Below are positions 1 through 7,664 of a stretch of 37,020 bases of DNA, piece after piece. The stretch is from JAAYHC01 sp964483175 (GTDB taxonomy: Bacteria; Bacillota; UBA5301). The DNA lies in NCBI GenBank assembly GCA_964483175.1, contig CAZAAT010000017.1, positions 1 through 37,020 of the forward strand. Direction: 5' to 3'. Numbering within the stretch: the stretch's first letter is position 1; each line of letters opens with the position of its first letter. The notes below the pieces were generated by a model. It searched no databases. It saw nothing but the letters and a program-made list of their open reading frames with translations, and was not told where the DNA came from. Both the position numbers and the translations under genes were made by a program.

Positions 1-231
1 ACTATTCCACCAATGCTAATTACCTTAATCGCCCTGTGGTTTATCAGAATCCCACTGGCCAAATATCTCTCCCTGCTGTGGGGCAGCCAGGGGATCTGGA
101 TCGGAATTGCGGTTAGCCCGGTCATCGGGTTAACCTTATCCACTCTATATTTCTTCAAAGGAAACTGGCGCGCCAGTGTGGTTACCAAACCTAACCTGGT
201 TGAGCCGGAGATGACGGAAAAAGAGGCGTAG
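1..231 (+). CDS. MATE-family efflux transporter, C-terminal fragment
   Basis: Only the last 76 or so residues are in the window; the frame is open from base 1, so the gene starts upstream. Two hydrophobic stretches are visible (around LITLIALWFIRIPLAKYL and GIWIGIAVSPVIGLTLSTLY), followed by a short basic then acidic tail. The pattern 'ALWFIRIPLAxxL...GIWIGIAVSPVIG...LYFxxGxW' is typical of the last helices of MATE (NorM/DinF-type) transporters, which exchange drugs or metabolites for Na+ or H+ across the inner membrane. The stop codon TAG at 229-231 lies in the foot of a hairpin shared with the convergent superoxide dismutase gene. The family call rests on a short piece, so other multidrug/oligosaccharide/polysaccharide flippase superfamily members are possible. 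Confidence 0.7.
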   Translation, partial: TIPPMLITLIALWFIRIPLAKYLSLLWGSQGIWIGIAVSPVIGLTLSTLYFFKGNWRASVVTKPNLVEPEMTEKEA

Positions 232-255
232 GGCTCTGATCACGAGAGCCCCTAC
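229..255. terminator. Bidirectional terminator-like hairpin between convergent genes
   Basis: GGGCTCT (231-237) pairs perfectly with AGAGCCC (245-251) around a 7-base loop, and GTA/TAC extend the stem with one bulge. It sits in the 30 bases between the stop codons of the transporter fragment and the superoxide dismutase gene. T-runs on either side are weak (CATTTT on the plus side), so termination efficiency is uncertain. Confidence 0.55.
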
Positions 256-261
256 TCATTT

Positions 262-882
262 TCAGCCATTCTGTTCTGGTTCAGAGCTAATAGCAGGCTT
301 GCTCAGGCCAATGCCTTGAAAACGCGCGTTTACAACCTGCCAATCGATATTATTGATGAAGGCATCGATGTAGGCTCGTTTGGCGGTGCCAAAATCAATG
401 TAATAGGCATGTTCATACACGTCTAGTACCAATAGGGGAATCCAATCAGAAATTACGCCGACGTTGTGGGCATCCAACAAAAAGTGATGCAGCCCATTAT
501 CTCTGGGGTCATAGGCCAGCACAGTCCAGCCGCGGGCAGCCATCCCGGTGTTGATAAAATCTTGTAGCCAATTGTTATAAGAGCCAAAATTATCCTGCAG
601 CACCTCCAGAAGGGCTGGATCTGGTTTACCTCCCTTACGGCTGAGGTTGTAAAAGTACATTTCATGCAGTTTAACACCATCAAGGTTGTAGGTTTCTTCG
701 ACTTTGAGACCCCGAAAAACCAACGGATTGTCTGCGCCTTCCCTAAGCATTTCACGGATTTGGTTGATGCGATTTACATAGCCGAGATATAGATCAGAAT
801 AATGAGGCTCAATCTGTTTCGGGCTAATACCTTGTAGGTTAAGTGCTTTTGGGGGCAAGGGCAGGGCTTGAATCTTGTGCAT
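262..882 (-). CDS. Divergent Fe/Mn superoxide dismutase
   Basis: This 206-residue protein has the length and layout of the Fe/Mn superoxide dismutase family, which converts superoxide to oxygen and hydrogen peroxide. The four metal ligands are in place: His27, His73, Asp154 and His158 (DVYEHAYYIDF). The gateway tyrosine is kept (Tyr35). It differs from textbook members in the second shell. The usual HHxxHH helix reads HYSDLY, so the conserved His30-equivalent is Leu31, and the Trp of DVWEHAY is Tyr156. His139 (DAHN) sits where the outer-sphere Gln/His usually lies, a feature of some iron or cambialistic enzymes. No signal peptide is seen, so it is probably cytoplasmic. An AGGAGG site lies about 8 bases before the ATG. 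Activity is likely but not assured given the altered second shell. Confidence 0.88.
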   Translation of the reverse strand: MHKIQALPLPPKALNLQGISPKQIEPHYSDLYLGYVNRINQIREMLREGADNPLVFRGLKVEETYNLDGVKLHEMYFYNLSRKGGKPDPALLEVLQDNFGSYNNWLQDFINTGMAARGWTVLAYDPRDNGLHHFLLDAHNVGVISDWIPLLVLDVYEHAYYIDFGTAKRAYIDAFINNIDWQVVNARFQGIGLSKPAISSEPEQNG

Positions 883-1187
883 TTGTCGCCACCTCCTGAC
901 CCTATTGTATGGTAGTCAGTTGCTAACGGTGGCAAGAAAGTCTCTGATTTGACGGAGGAAATTCCTGATATCGTCCAAGCCGGTTGGGATAATCGAGTAG
1001 AGTTCCTCATCGGAGACCTGCGATTTGGCCTCTCAAAGTTTGTTAACCTTACTATACCAACCTTTGGCAGAATATTAAAGGCACCGTGGTCGGACTGGAA
1101 AAGGTTACACAAAGGGGAATGCCTTGGATTCTCAAAAATAATCAATTAAGGTTATTTAGGGCAATTAATCGAAGAGGAGCAGTGGAA
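883..1187. other. Intergenic region between divergent sod and barrel genes
   Basis: This 305-base gap separates the leftward superoxide dismutase gene from the rightward outer-membrane protein gene. It must hold both promoters, but I could not find a -35/-10 pair with acceptable spacing on either strand. Short ORFs here have no ribosome sites or recognisable products. A small AGGAAATTCCT palindrome (957-967) is the only symmetry noted. Confidence 0.5.
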
Positions 1188-2204
1188 ATGGTTGGAAACA
1201 AGGCTAAAACCTCAGTTGTATTGATTGTACTCACTATTATCTTTGCTATGGGTTTGCCGGCGGGGGCAGGGGAAGTCGTCTGGCGGGGAAAGGTCCAGAC
1301 TGATTATCTGGCATTTTGGCTCGAAGGGTCCCCCTTTAGTGAGCAGGGGTTTGGTCAGCTCAATTTGCTGATGAGCGCATCTGTGACAGATGGGATTTCT
1401 GCCGAGGTCGAAGCTGATATACACCAGCTGGCCAATAATGGAAGCACTTCTCTGGTGGAGCTGAGTCGTATATATCTTAAAGTAAATCGTCCTCATTATA
1501 CCTTAGTTGTTGGCCGGCAAGCCTTGAGTTGGGGAGCTGGGACATTCTATAATCCAGCTGATCCTTTTGCCGGATTGACCGATCCGTTAGCTGGCAAGCT
1601 GGGAAGGGCGCCGGGTTTTTCGGGGATCAAATTGGATTTCGTGGCTGGTCAATTGCCACTCTCGGTTTTTCATCTGGTCGATGGCAAGGGGTTGACCGGG
1701 GTAAAATACGCGACAAAAAGCAATGACGTTGATTTTATTGGCGCGATTACTGCAGAGTCGGATGGAGACAACCTCCAGACCTTGCTGCAGATCAGCAAAG
1801 GTTCGGAAACCAGCTGGTTTGCGCAGGCCGCATTATCTCACCTTGAAACTAGCGATCCTGTGCTACGGTGGGCAGTCGGAGCTGATTACCCCATGAATGA
1901 GAACCTCGCGGTCATAGGGGAGATGTCCAATACCGGTGCGAATATTGGCCTGCCCGGGCTAGGCATTTATCAAGCGGTCTCTGAGGATGCTATCACCGCC
2001 GGAGTTTCGGCCCGCTATAATCAGGGGAAAGGTGCGACGTACGCAGTTTCTCTGGTGACTATTCCGCGGGAGGATACCCTATTGTTGATACCGTCCTATA
2101 CGACTCAGTTGGCTGATGACCTTGAGCTGAGGATATATGGTCTGAAAGAATTTGCCGCAATAGAGGCAACGGCGATCGGAGGAGGCTTGAGCTACAAGTT
2201 TTAG
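1188..2204 (+). CDS. Outer-membrane beta-barrel protein (porin-like)
   Basis: The 338-residue product begins with a classic signal peptide (basic MVGNKAK, then a hydrophobic core, then an Ala-Gly-rich cleavage region near residue 25). The mature part alternates polar and hydrophobic residues in short strands with aromatic ends and finishes in SYKF, the terminal phenylalanine typical of proteins inserted by BamA. A WGAGTFYNPADPF stretch near residue 120 resembles loops of porin-like proteins and echoes the WGPG motif in the Wzi-like protein at 19659. The start is set by GAGGAG just upstream of the ATG at 1188; the longer open frame to 1086 lacks a ribosome site and would bury the signal peptide. 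A TPR gene follows 75 bases on in the same direction. Substrate or role is unknown. Confidence 0.75.
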   Translation: MVGNKAKTSVVLIVLTIIFAMGLPAGAGEVVWRGKVQTDYLAFWLEGSPFSEQGFGQLNLLMSASVTDGISAEVEADIHQLANNGSTSLVELSRIYLKVNRPHYTLVVGRQALSWGAGTFYNPADPFAGLTDPLAGKLGRAPGFSGIKLDFVAGQLPLSVFHLVDGKGLTGVKYATKSNDVDFIGAITAESDGDNLQTLLQISKGSETSWFAQAALSHLETSDPVLRWAVGADYPMNENLAVIGEMSNTGANIGLPGLGIYQAVSEDAITAGVSARYNQGKGATYAVSLVTIPREDTLLLIPSYTTQLADDLELRIYGLKEFAAIEATAIGGGLSYKF

Positions 2205-2279
2205 GACGAAATGAACCTTATCTTGCTCCGGCAGGAAAGTTCTCTAAAACGTGGTACTTTTAAGGTAGGAGGAATACCA

Positions 2280-2867
2280 ATGTCATTAGATTGGCTTAAC
2301 TACATTCTCACTGCGTTAGGAATCGCGCTGACTCTGTCGGGATTAGTTTTAGCTATTTATGGCTGGTATAACCTCCACCGAGCTGATCGCCTCGTTGAGG
2401 AAAAGGTCAAGACGTATCTAGCTGAAATTGAAGAACGGTTATATCGAAGGCTGAGTACTACTGAGGAAGCTCTTCAGAAAATTTCCAGCGCCTATGCGGT
2501 TTCCGCTATGGGAGATCACGAGCGGGCAATTGCACTACTTGAGGCTGCTTTGGCAATAAATCCACGGGCATTTAATGGCTTTACCGCGCTCGGGTATGAG
2601 TTTTTGGCGATCGGAAAAATCGAAGAGGCAATTGAATCTTTCTTTGAGGCTAAAAGCCTTTTCCCCGATCGATTTGAGCCCTACCTTGATTTAGCCCGGG
2701 TTTATGCTCAAATTGATAAAACAGAGTTAGCTTTGAAGTATCTTCGTGAGGGTTTAGAGCGCAACCCAGTGGCAGTTTCAGACATAGAGCAGGATCCCGT
2801 TTTTGATTCGCTTCGTGAAAAAGACCCCGAACAGTATAAAACCCTCATAACACGGTTTGAGGGATAA
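2280..2867 (+). CDS. Membrane-anchored TPR protein
   Basis: This 195-residue protein has one N-terminal membrane helix (about residues 8-30), a charged alpha-helical linker (about 33-70) and then two to three tetratricopeptide repeats (about 72-175, for example AMGDHERAIALLEAALAINP). TPRs are protein-binding scaffolds, so this is probably an envelope adaptor rather than an enzyme. The ATG at 2280 is preceded by AGGAGG at good spacing; the in-frame ATG at 2211 is not. It follows the barrel gene closely and is probably cotranscribed, which hints at a shared job in the envelope. The orientation of the TPR domain relative to the membrane cannot be fixed from sequence. Confidence 0.75.
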   Translation: MSLDWLNYILTALGIALTLSGLVLAIYGWYNLHRADRLVEEKVKTYLAEIEERLYRRLSTTEEALQKISSAYAVSAMGDHERAIALLEAALAINPRAFNGFTALGYEFLAIGKIEEAIESFFEAKSLFPDRFEPYLDLARVYAQIDKTELALKYLREGLERNPVAVSDIEQDPVFDSLREKDPEQYKTLITRFEG

Positions 2868-2907
2868 TAGGAGTTATGACTAAATGACCTTATCACGGCA
2901 CCTATAA

Positions 2908-2944
2908 AGACGTGGACAAAAAACAGGAAAATTTGTCCACGTTT
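2908..2944 (+). terminator. Terminator-like hairpin after the TPR gene
   Basis: ACGTGGACAAA (2910-2920) pairs perfectly with TTTGTCCACGT (2932-2942) around an 11-base A-rich loop. It lies 40 bases after the TPR stop codon. The downstream T-tract (GTTTACTTAT) is broken, so it may terminate weakly or act as a processing barrier. Confidence 0.5.
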
Positions 2945-3014
2945 ACTTATCTGGACGAGGACAGCTTAATGGGCGAGCATGTCTAAGACACACTATCTCC
3001 GGTTATGACTAAAT

Positions 3015-3020
3015 TATAAT
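3015..3020 (+). promoter_or_regulatory. Candidate -10 box for the GT-GH130 gene
   Basis: A perfect TATAAT sits 85 bases before the start codon, directly after the second copy of the TTATGACTAAAT motif. No good -35 box is present at 16-18 bases upstream (the window reads ACTATC), which would fit a promoter that depends on an activator. Confidence 0.45.
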
Positions 3021-3104
3021 AGAAGAGGAAAAACCTAAACTATCTCGAAGTTCGTTTAACTAGGTTTTACAAAGTTTACCAATTTAGTCATAAGGGAGAT
3101 TGTC

Positions 3105-6100
3105 ATGTCCACTAACCTTCACGATGTTGAGCACCTTTTCGACGAACTGATGGCCGAGCATCTGGCAGAGTTGTCTCACCATGGAGAGGTCGACATAGTT
3201 ATCGGTATACCATTCTACAACGAAGAAGATGCGCTAGTGGAGGCGATCGAGTCTTTGCAGCAGGGCTTAAAGGCCTATTGTCCGGAATGTCGCACCTTGA
3301 TTGTATGCGTCGGCACCTTCGTCGGAGATCGGATCATCGCCCGATTAGCTGAGTCCAAGATCCTATCAGGTGAGCCACAGGCTTATGCCTTTTTGCTTGA
3401 TCATCCTGACCTAGTAGGTAAAGGCTGGGGGATCAAGGCCCTGCTAAAAATCGCTGCAACCTTACATGGCGACCTGGCAATTTTCGAAGCGGATTTTCTG
3501 ACCTCGCTGCAAGATGGGGCAAGTGAGGATTGGTTGCGCCTATTATTGGATCCGATCCGCAAATCCGGCTATGAGCTGGCACTCGGTTGCTTTGAACGCC
3601 ATCCGTTTACGGATGGACTGGCCGTCAATCTCGTCAGTCCACTGATTGCAGCGACCTACGGATATCATATTACCGATCCGCTCGGCGATGAGATGGCACT
3701 CTCCAATAACCTAGTTAATAAGTTGGTCGCCAAGGATTCCACCTGGTTTGAGGATGTCTATCACTATGGGATTGGGGTCTGGATTGTAACTACAGCCTTA
3801 GCCAATGATTTGCCCATCTGTGAATCTAGCCTCGGGGTAAAACAGGATCGGCGTTTTAATGGTAAACAAGAAGTGGTATCACACCAGATTATTCGGACGC
3901 TCTTCCGCCAGATCGCTAAGCACTATGAGTTGTGGAGCAGGCAAGGTGAGGTGTTAAGATACCCGGGGACGGTGGGTGTTCCGTGTTGTTCGCTGATGGT
4001 GGCGGAAAAACCGGATTTTGCCGCAGCATTTCAGAAATTCCGCCACGGCTTTAACGCCTCAACCGCCGGTATGCTGAAGAAAGTGCTGCCAGAGAAGGTC
4101 TATGCCAAACTTAACTTTTTGGCCGAAGCCCCTCGTGAGCAATATGCTTTCCCGGATGAGCTATGGACTGAGGTGCTCTACCACCTTCTTGTGGCTATAA
4201 CTTTCCGTGCGGAATATACCCGAGATGACCTGGTTAATGCGATCATCTCAATGTTGCATGGCCGGCGCGCTAATACCGCCTTGTACTTAGATGCTGTCCA
4301 ATCGAGACTCCATGTTGACCTGACCCAAGACCGTAATTTGCTGGCCTTGTTGGTAAGCCAGGAAACGACCCAGCAGATCCGTTATTTTCACGGGCAACGC
4401 GCCAGGTTAATTGACGAATGGGAGCGCTTGGCTGAGTCTAGTCGGCCGATTTTGCCCAAAGTTGCGTTTTGGGAGTTTATTCCAGGTGTGCCGATGACCT
4501 TGCCCCAGGAGGTTACCTCTTCATCCGGCCGGACAGTGAGCTTGATTCCGATTTACGAACATCTGCTGCGAGATTATCGCCAGCGTTTTGCTGCGTTTTG
4601 CACAGAGCGCTTCGGCTTGACCGAGGATGCGCCCTCGTCCAGAGTTGTTGCTGAGATCACCGATTTCATGTACTCGCTCGAATGGAGAGCCAAAGAACAC
4701 CTGCTACCCGGCAACTTCACTACGCTCGATGGATGTGAACGTAATGTCCGCATCCTGTTTGACCTGGCCCAACCAATTCCGATCTTGGCACTCACCGATG
4801 AGGCAATTGTCCGTGCTTTAATCGATAATCCCCCGGTTCACGTGCTGACCAAATATGAGTGTAAAACGATCAAACAGCTGATCGCCAAACTGGAGCCGCG
4901 TGAAGCATTTGCTCTGGCATATTGTGTCGAAGATCAGGACTATCTGAAGCGAATCTTGACATGGGTCAGAAAGAATACCACGGTGGACGATTTTACAGAG
5001 AGGCAGTTGGAGCCGGTGGTCGTTCCCAACACTCTCTTCTACGGCCCAAGTGAAATGCGGGAGACTACGAAACTAAGTAGGTTGGCCGGCGTCATCGTCC
5101 TGACCAATTTAGCCAAACATTCGGGCGGCGAGTACCGTACTCTGCGTTATTTGACCGTAGTCTGCAAAAGTATGACTGAAGCGGCGGTCTTCAGCAAAAT
5201 CTGGCAGCAGTTTGCCGCCGGTCGCAAGCGAGACTTTGTCGCCAAAGTCGTTAATAGCCTGGAAGGACACTGGGGCAATGCCCTTTTTGCCGCGCACAAT
5301 ATTTTTGAGGCTAAAATTCATCAAATGTTTACCGCCCAGCTACGCGAGGCGATCATCGGTTTGCGAGAAAAATCGGCTGATCCGGAGTATCGACGTTTTT
5401 GCGAAGACTTGGTACTGGCCTTGGAGGTCTATCCGCTGGCGGTTACCTTGGGCGACGGGCAGTTTGTGCCCATGTCGATATGGACTTGGGCCAGTTACAG
5501 TTATCGGGGCGGCAAAGGCGTTCCTGGCCCGCTATCTTTGCATGTCGAGCGGGACTGGTTTTCGCGCGAAATTCTCGTGCGCGCTAATGCAGCCTTGGAG
5601 GAGAAAGACTCCATCGACGAGATGATAGTTGATTTGATGGCCAGAGGTAATGAGTCGGCGGATTTGGCCGAGTTTTTATGGCCGGTCCAGCATGATCCCA
5701 AGGAATTGTTTGAAGAGACCTATGTTCAGCAGGTGGTTTATCCGGAGGCCGGACAACTGGTCAGATTTGAAGGAAATCCGATTTTAAGCCCGATTAAGGA
5801 ACACGACTGGGAGTCGACTTATGTGCTCAATAACGCCGCTATCAGACTCGACGGCAAGATCTACTTGCTATACCGGGCCTTTGGTAAAGATTCGATTTCC
5901 CGGATTGGCTTGGCGATTACGCGGGATGGGATGCATATTGACGAACGGTTGCCAGAGCCGATCTTTGTTCCGGAGATCCCGGAGGAGTCTGCTGGATGTG
6001 AAGACCCGCGGGTTGTGCAGATCGGTGACCGGCTTTATATGACCTATACCGCGTACGATCTAGTTGTGCCGCAGATCGCCATTGCTTCGATCAGTGTCGA

Positions 6101-6701
6101 AGATTTTCTGGCTCGGCGGTGGGATAAATGGCATCGTCATGGCATGACCTTCCCGAATTTTCCCAATAAGGACGCGATCATCTTTCCAGAGAAGATCAAC
6201 GGAAAATATGCGATGTATCACCGGGTTGCGCCGAGCATCTGGCTGTCTTACGCAGATGAAATTGTGTGTCCGTGGCCGAAGGCGCCGCACAAGATCGTGA
6301 TGGGACCGCGGTATGGGATGTTGTGGGATGCGATCAAGATCGGTGCAGGGGCTCAGCCGCTAAAGACGCGCCATGGCTGGCTGCTGATTTATCACGGAGT
6401 CGACTATGCAATTCGCTATAGTTTGGGAGTAATGCTGGTGTCGCTGGATGACCCAGGCAATCTGCTGTATCGTTCGCCGAACACCATACTGGCTCCGGAG
6501 GAGGAGTATGAGAAGGGTGTGCGCGGGCAGGTCTGGGTGCCAAATGTCGTCTTTACCTGTGGGGCGGTACCCGTCCGCGATACCGACTTGCTTGAAGATG
6601 ACGATGAGATCCTGGTCTACTACGGAGCAGCGGATACCTATGTTGGGGTAGCCAAGGCGAAAGTCGGTGATTTGATCCCGGAGGAGATCAGGAAAAAGTA
6701 A
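3105..6701 (+). CDS. Glycosyltransferase-GH130 fusion protein
   Basis: This 1198-residue protein joins three parts. Residues about 28-330 form a GT-A type glycosyltransferase resembling GT2 and glucosyl/mannosylglycerate synthases: IPFYNEED at 35-42, an EAD metal site at 128-130 and DPLGDE at 191-196. Residues about 330-870 are mostly helical and unrecognised. Residues about 880-1198 are a GH130 five-bladed propeller: FEGNPI at 888, CEDPR with predicted acid Asp967, YHR at 1038-1040 and YHG at 1096-1098. GH130 enzymes are mostly inverting phosphorylases, with some hydrolases, on beta-mannosides. The fusion therefore pairs a likely transferase with a likely mannoside phosphorylase. There is no signal peptide, so it acts in the cytoplasm. 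Its ATG follows AAGGGAG. GDP-mannose as donor is inference. Confidence 0.85.
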   Translation: MSTNLHDVEHLFDELMAEHLAELSHHGEVDIVIGIPFYNEEDALVEAIESLQQGLKAYCPECRTLIVCVGTFVGDRIIARLAESKILSGEPQAYAFLLDHPDLVGKGWGIKALLKIAATLHGDLAIFEADFLTSLQDGASEDWLRLLLDPIRKSGYELALGCFERHPFTDGLAVNLVSPLIAATYGYHITDPLGDEMALSNNLVNKLVAKDSTWFEDVYHYGIGVWIVTTALANDLPICESSLGVKQDRRFNGKQEVVSHQIIRTLFRQIAKHYELWSRQGEVLRYPGTVGVPCCSLMVAEKPDFAAAFQKFRHGFNASTAGMLKKVLPEKVYAKLNFLAEAPREQYAFPDELWTEVLYHLLVAITFRAEYTRDDLVNAIISMLHGRRANTALYLDAVQSRLHVDLTQDRNLLALLVSQETTQQIRYFHGQRARLIDEWERLAESSRPILPKVAFWEFIPGVPMTLPQEVTSSSGRTVSLIPIYEHLLRDYRQRFAAFCTERFGLTEDAPSSRVVAEITDFMYSLEWRAKEHLLPGNFTTLDGCERNVRILFDLAQPIPILALTDEAIVRALIDNPPVHVLTKYECKTIKQLIAKLEPREAFALAYCVEDQDYLKRILTWVRKNTTVDDFTERQLEPVVVPNTLFYGPSEMRETTKLSRLAGVIVLTNLAKHSGGEYRTLRYLTVVCKSMTEAAVFSKIWQQFAAGRKRDFVAKVVNSLEGHWGNALFAAHNIFEAKIHQMFTAQLREAIIGLREKSADPEYRRFCEDLVLALEVYPLAVTLGDGQFVPMSIWTWASYSYRGGKGVPGPLSLHVERDWFSREILVRANAALEEKDSIDEMIVDLMARGNESADLAEFLWPVQHDPKELFEETYVQQVVYPEAGQLVRFEGNPILSPIKEHDWESTYVLNNAAIRLDGKIYLLYRAFGKDSISRIGLAITRDGMHIDERLPEPIFVPEIPEESAGCEDPRVVQIGDRLYMTYTAYDLVVPQIAIASISVEDFLARRWDKWHRHGMTFPNFPNKDAIIFPEKINGKYAMYHRVAPSIWLSYADEIVCPWPKAPHKIVMGPRYGMLWDAIKIGAGAQPLKTRHGWLLIYHGVDYAIRYSLGVMLVSLDDPGNLLYRSPNTILAPEEEYEKGVRGQVWVPNVVFTCGAVPVRDTDLLEDDDEILVYYGAADTYVGVAKAKVGDLIPEEIRKK

Positions 6702-6736
6702 AAACCCGCGATGAAAAACCCTCCCATAAAAGGAAA

Positions 6737-6765
6737 ATATTGTTAGATGGATAATGTAACAATAT
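6737..6765. promoter_or_regulatory. Inverted repeat before the PorV-like gene
   Basis: ATATTGTTA (6737-6745) and TAACAATAT (6757-6765) form a perfect 9-base inverted repeat with an 11-base gap, in the short space between the fusion gene and the barrel gene. It could be an operator or a short hairpin; it has no following T-run on the plus strand and so is a poor terminator. Confidence 0.4.
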
Positions 6766-6790
6766 CGATTTTTCACGGGAGGAGTTTTGG

Positions 6791-7594
6791 TTGAAAAAAA
6801 CACTAAATTTACTAGTGGCAATTTCTATGGTTTTGGGTCTTAGTGGATCAGCTTTGGCCTGTTATGGTGCAGAAGCTCTTGGTATGGGTGGAGCTTATAC
6901 GGCGATTGCGGATGGGGTATTGGCGATTTACTGGAACCAGGCCGGGCTTGCCTTTTCAGAACACGATTTCGAATTTAGCGGGACATATTCGACTCCGCAA
7001 AATGATGTAAATTATAACAGTTTTACCGGTGGGATCAGTCGAGTAAATGACCAATTAACCGTGGGTTATGGTGTCACGACTTTATACTATGGGCTACAAG
7101 ATTGGCATACGCTTGCCTTCGGTTATAAAATTGATGAAAATTTGGCTGTAGGTGGGGCTTATCGCAAGGTAAACTGGGCAGTGTCCGTGGTGGATCTCGT
7201 TACAGGCGATGTGGTAATGTTAGATGACCAGACTACAGGGCTAGATTTATCGGCACAGTATCGTAAGGATAACTTGCGTTTTGGTTTCTTGTTCCAAGAC
7301 ATTAACGGAGAAAATGAAAACAACCCATACCTGAAAAACTTTCGTCCTTCAGTTGCTTATGTAACCGATAAATTTACGGTTGCATTTGATGTTTATGCTG
7401 CCAATCATAAGGATCACCGGGACTTCCAATTTGGCGGCGAATACTATATCGACGACAACTGGACGATACGTGGCGGCTTTTACCAGGAAACGGCAATGTT
7501 TGGCGGCGGATATGAGTGTGATGGATATTTTGTCGATGCTGTGTTTATCCCGGATTGGGAAGTAACCCAGTTAACAATAGGTCTTCACTTCTAG
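6791..7594 (+). CDS. PorV/FadL-like outer-membrane barrel protein
   Basis: The 267-residue product has a clear signal peptide ending ALA-CYG near residue 23. The mature N-terminus reads GAEALGMGGAYTAIADG, then YWNQAGL, the hallmark opening of the PorV/OmpP1/FadL group of outer-membrane barrels. The rest alternates as beta strands and ends in LTIGLHF with a C-terminal phenylalanine. At 267 residues it is short for FadL (about 420-450), so a smaller barrel is expected. It starts at TTG, chosen because GGGAGGAG lies just before it and the basic MKK start of the signal peptide follows. It lies 89 bases after the GT-GH130 fusion and could be cotranscribed. The Cys at the cleavage site does not make a good lipobox. 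Cargo is unknown. Confidence 0.75.
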   Translation: MKKTLNLLVAISMVLGLSGSALACYGAEALGMGGAYTAIADGVLAIYWNQAGLAFSEHDFEFSGTYSTPQNDVNYNSFTGGISRVNDQLTVGYGVTTLYYGLQDWHTLAFGYKIDENLAVGGAYRKVNWAVSVVDLVTGDVVMLDDQTTGLDLSAQYRKDNLRFGFLFQDINGENENNPYLKNFRPSVAYVTDKFTVAFDVYAANHKDHRDFQFGGEYYIDDNWTIRGGFYQETAMFGGGYECDGYFVDAVFIPDWEVTQLTIGLHF

Positions 7595-7603
7595 TATCGA
7601 GAC

Positions 7604-7659
7604 GGGTACAGTTAGCCAAGTGCGACGGGGGCAATTGCTCCCGTCGCACAGCTATACCC
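7604..7659. terminator. Large hairpin between convergent genes
   Basis: A nearly perfect 30-base palindrome (7620-7649; arms GTGCGACGGG and CCCGTCGCAC with a central GCAATTGC) is enclosed by a second pairing of GGGTA (7604-7608) with TACCC (7655-7659). It fills the gap between the PorV-like gene and the convergent lipoprotein operon. There is no T-run on either side, so it is a structural barrier or RNA 3'-end stabiliser rather than a textbook terminator. Confidence 0.6.
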
Positions 7660-7664
7660 CGTTA

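Larger units (their letters stand above)
2873..3093. repeat. Repeated operator-like motif before the GT-GH130 gene
   Basis: GTTATGACTAAAT occurs twice in direct orientation (2873-2885 and 3002-3014), and its core ATTTAGTCATAA returns inverted at 3082-3093. The second copy abuts a TATAAT box (3015-3020) and the inverted copy touches the ribosome site of the gene at 3105. The arrangement suggests a regulator binding several sites around the promoter, possibly with looping, or a hairpin that hides the ribosome site. The protein that binds is unknown. Confidence 0.55.

Noticed and set aside
904..935. Possible promoter of the sod gene (TTGCCA and TACAAT on the minus strand)
   Set aside because: The spacer is 20 bases and the alternative -10 is poor, so the match is not convincing.
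949..1149. 66-codon frame between sod and the barrel gene
   Set aside because: No ribosome site, no recognisable motif and it overlaps the region expected to hold promoters.
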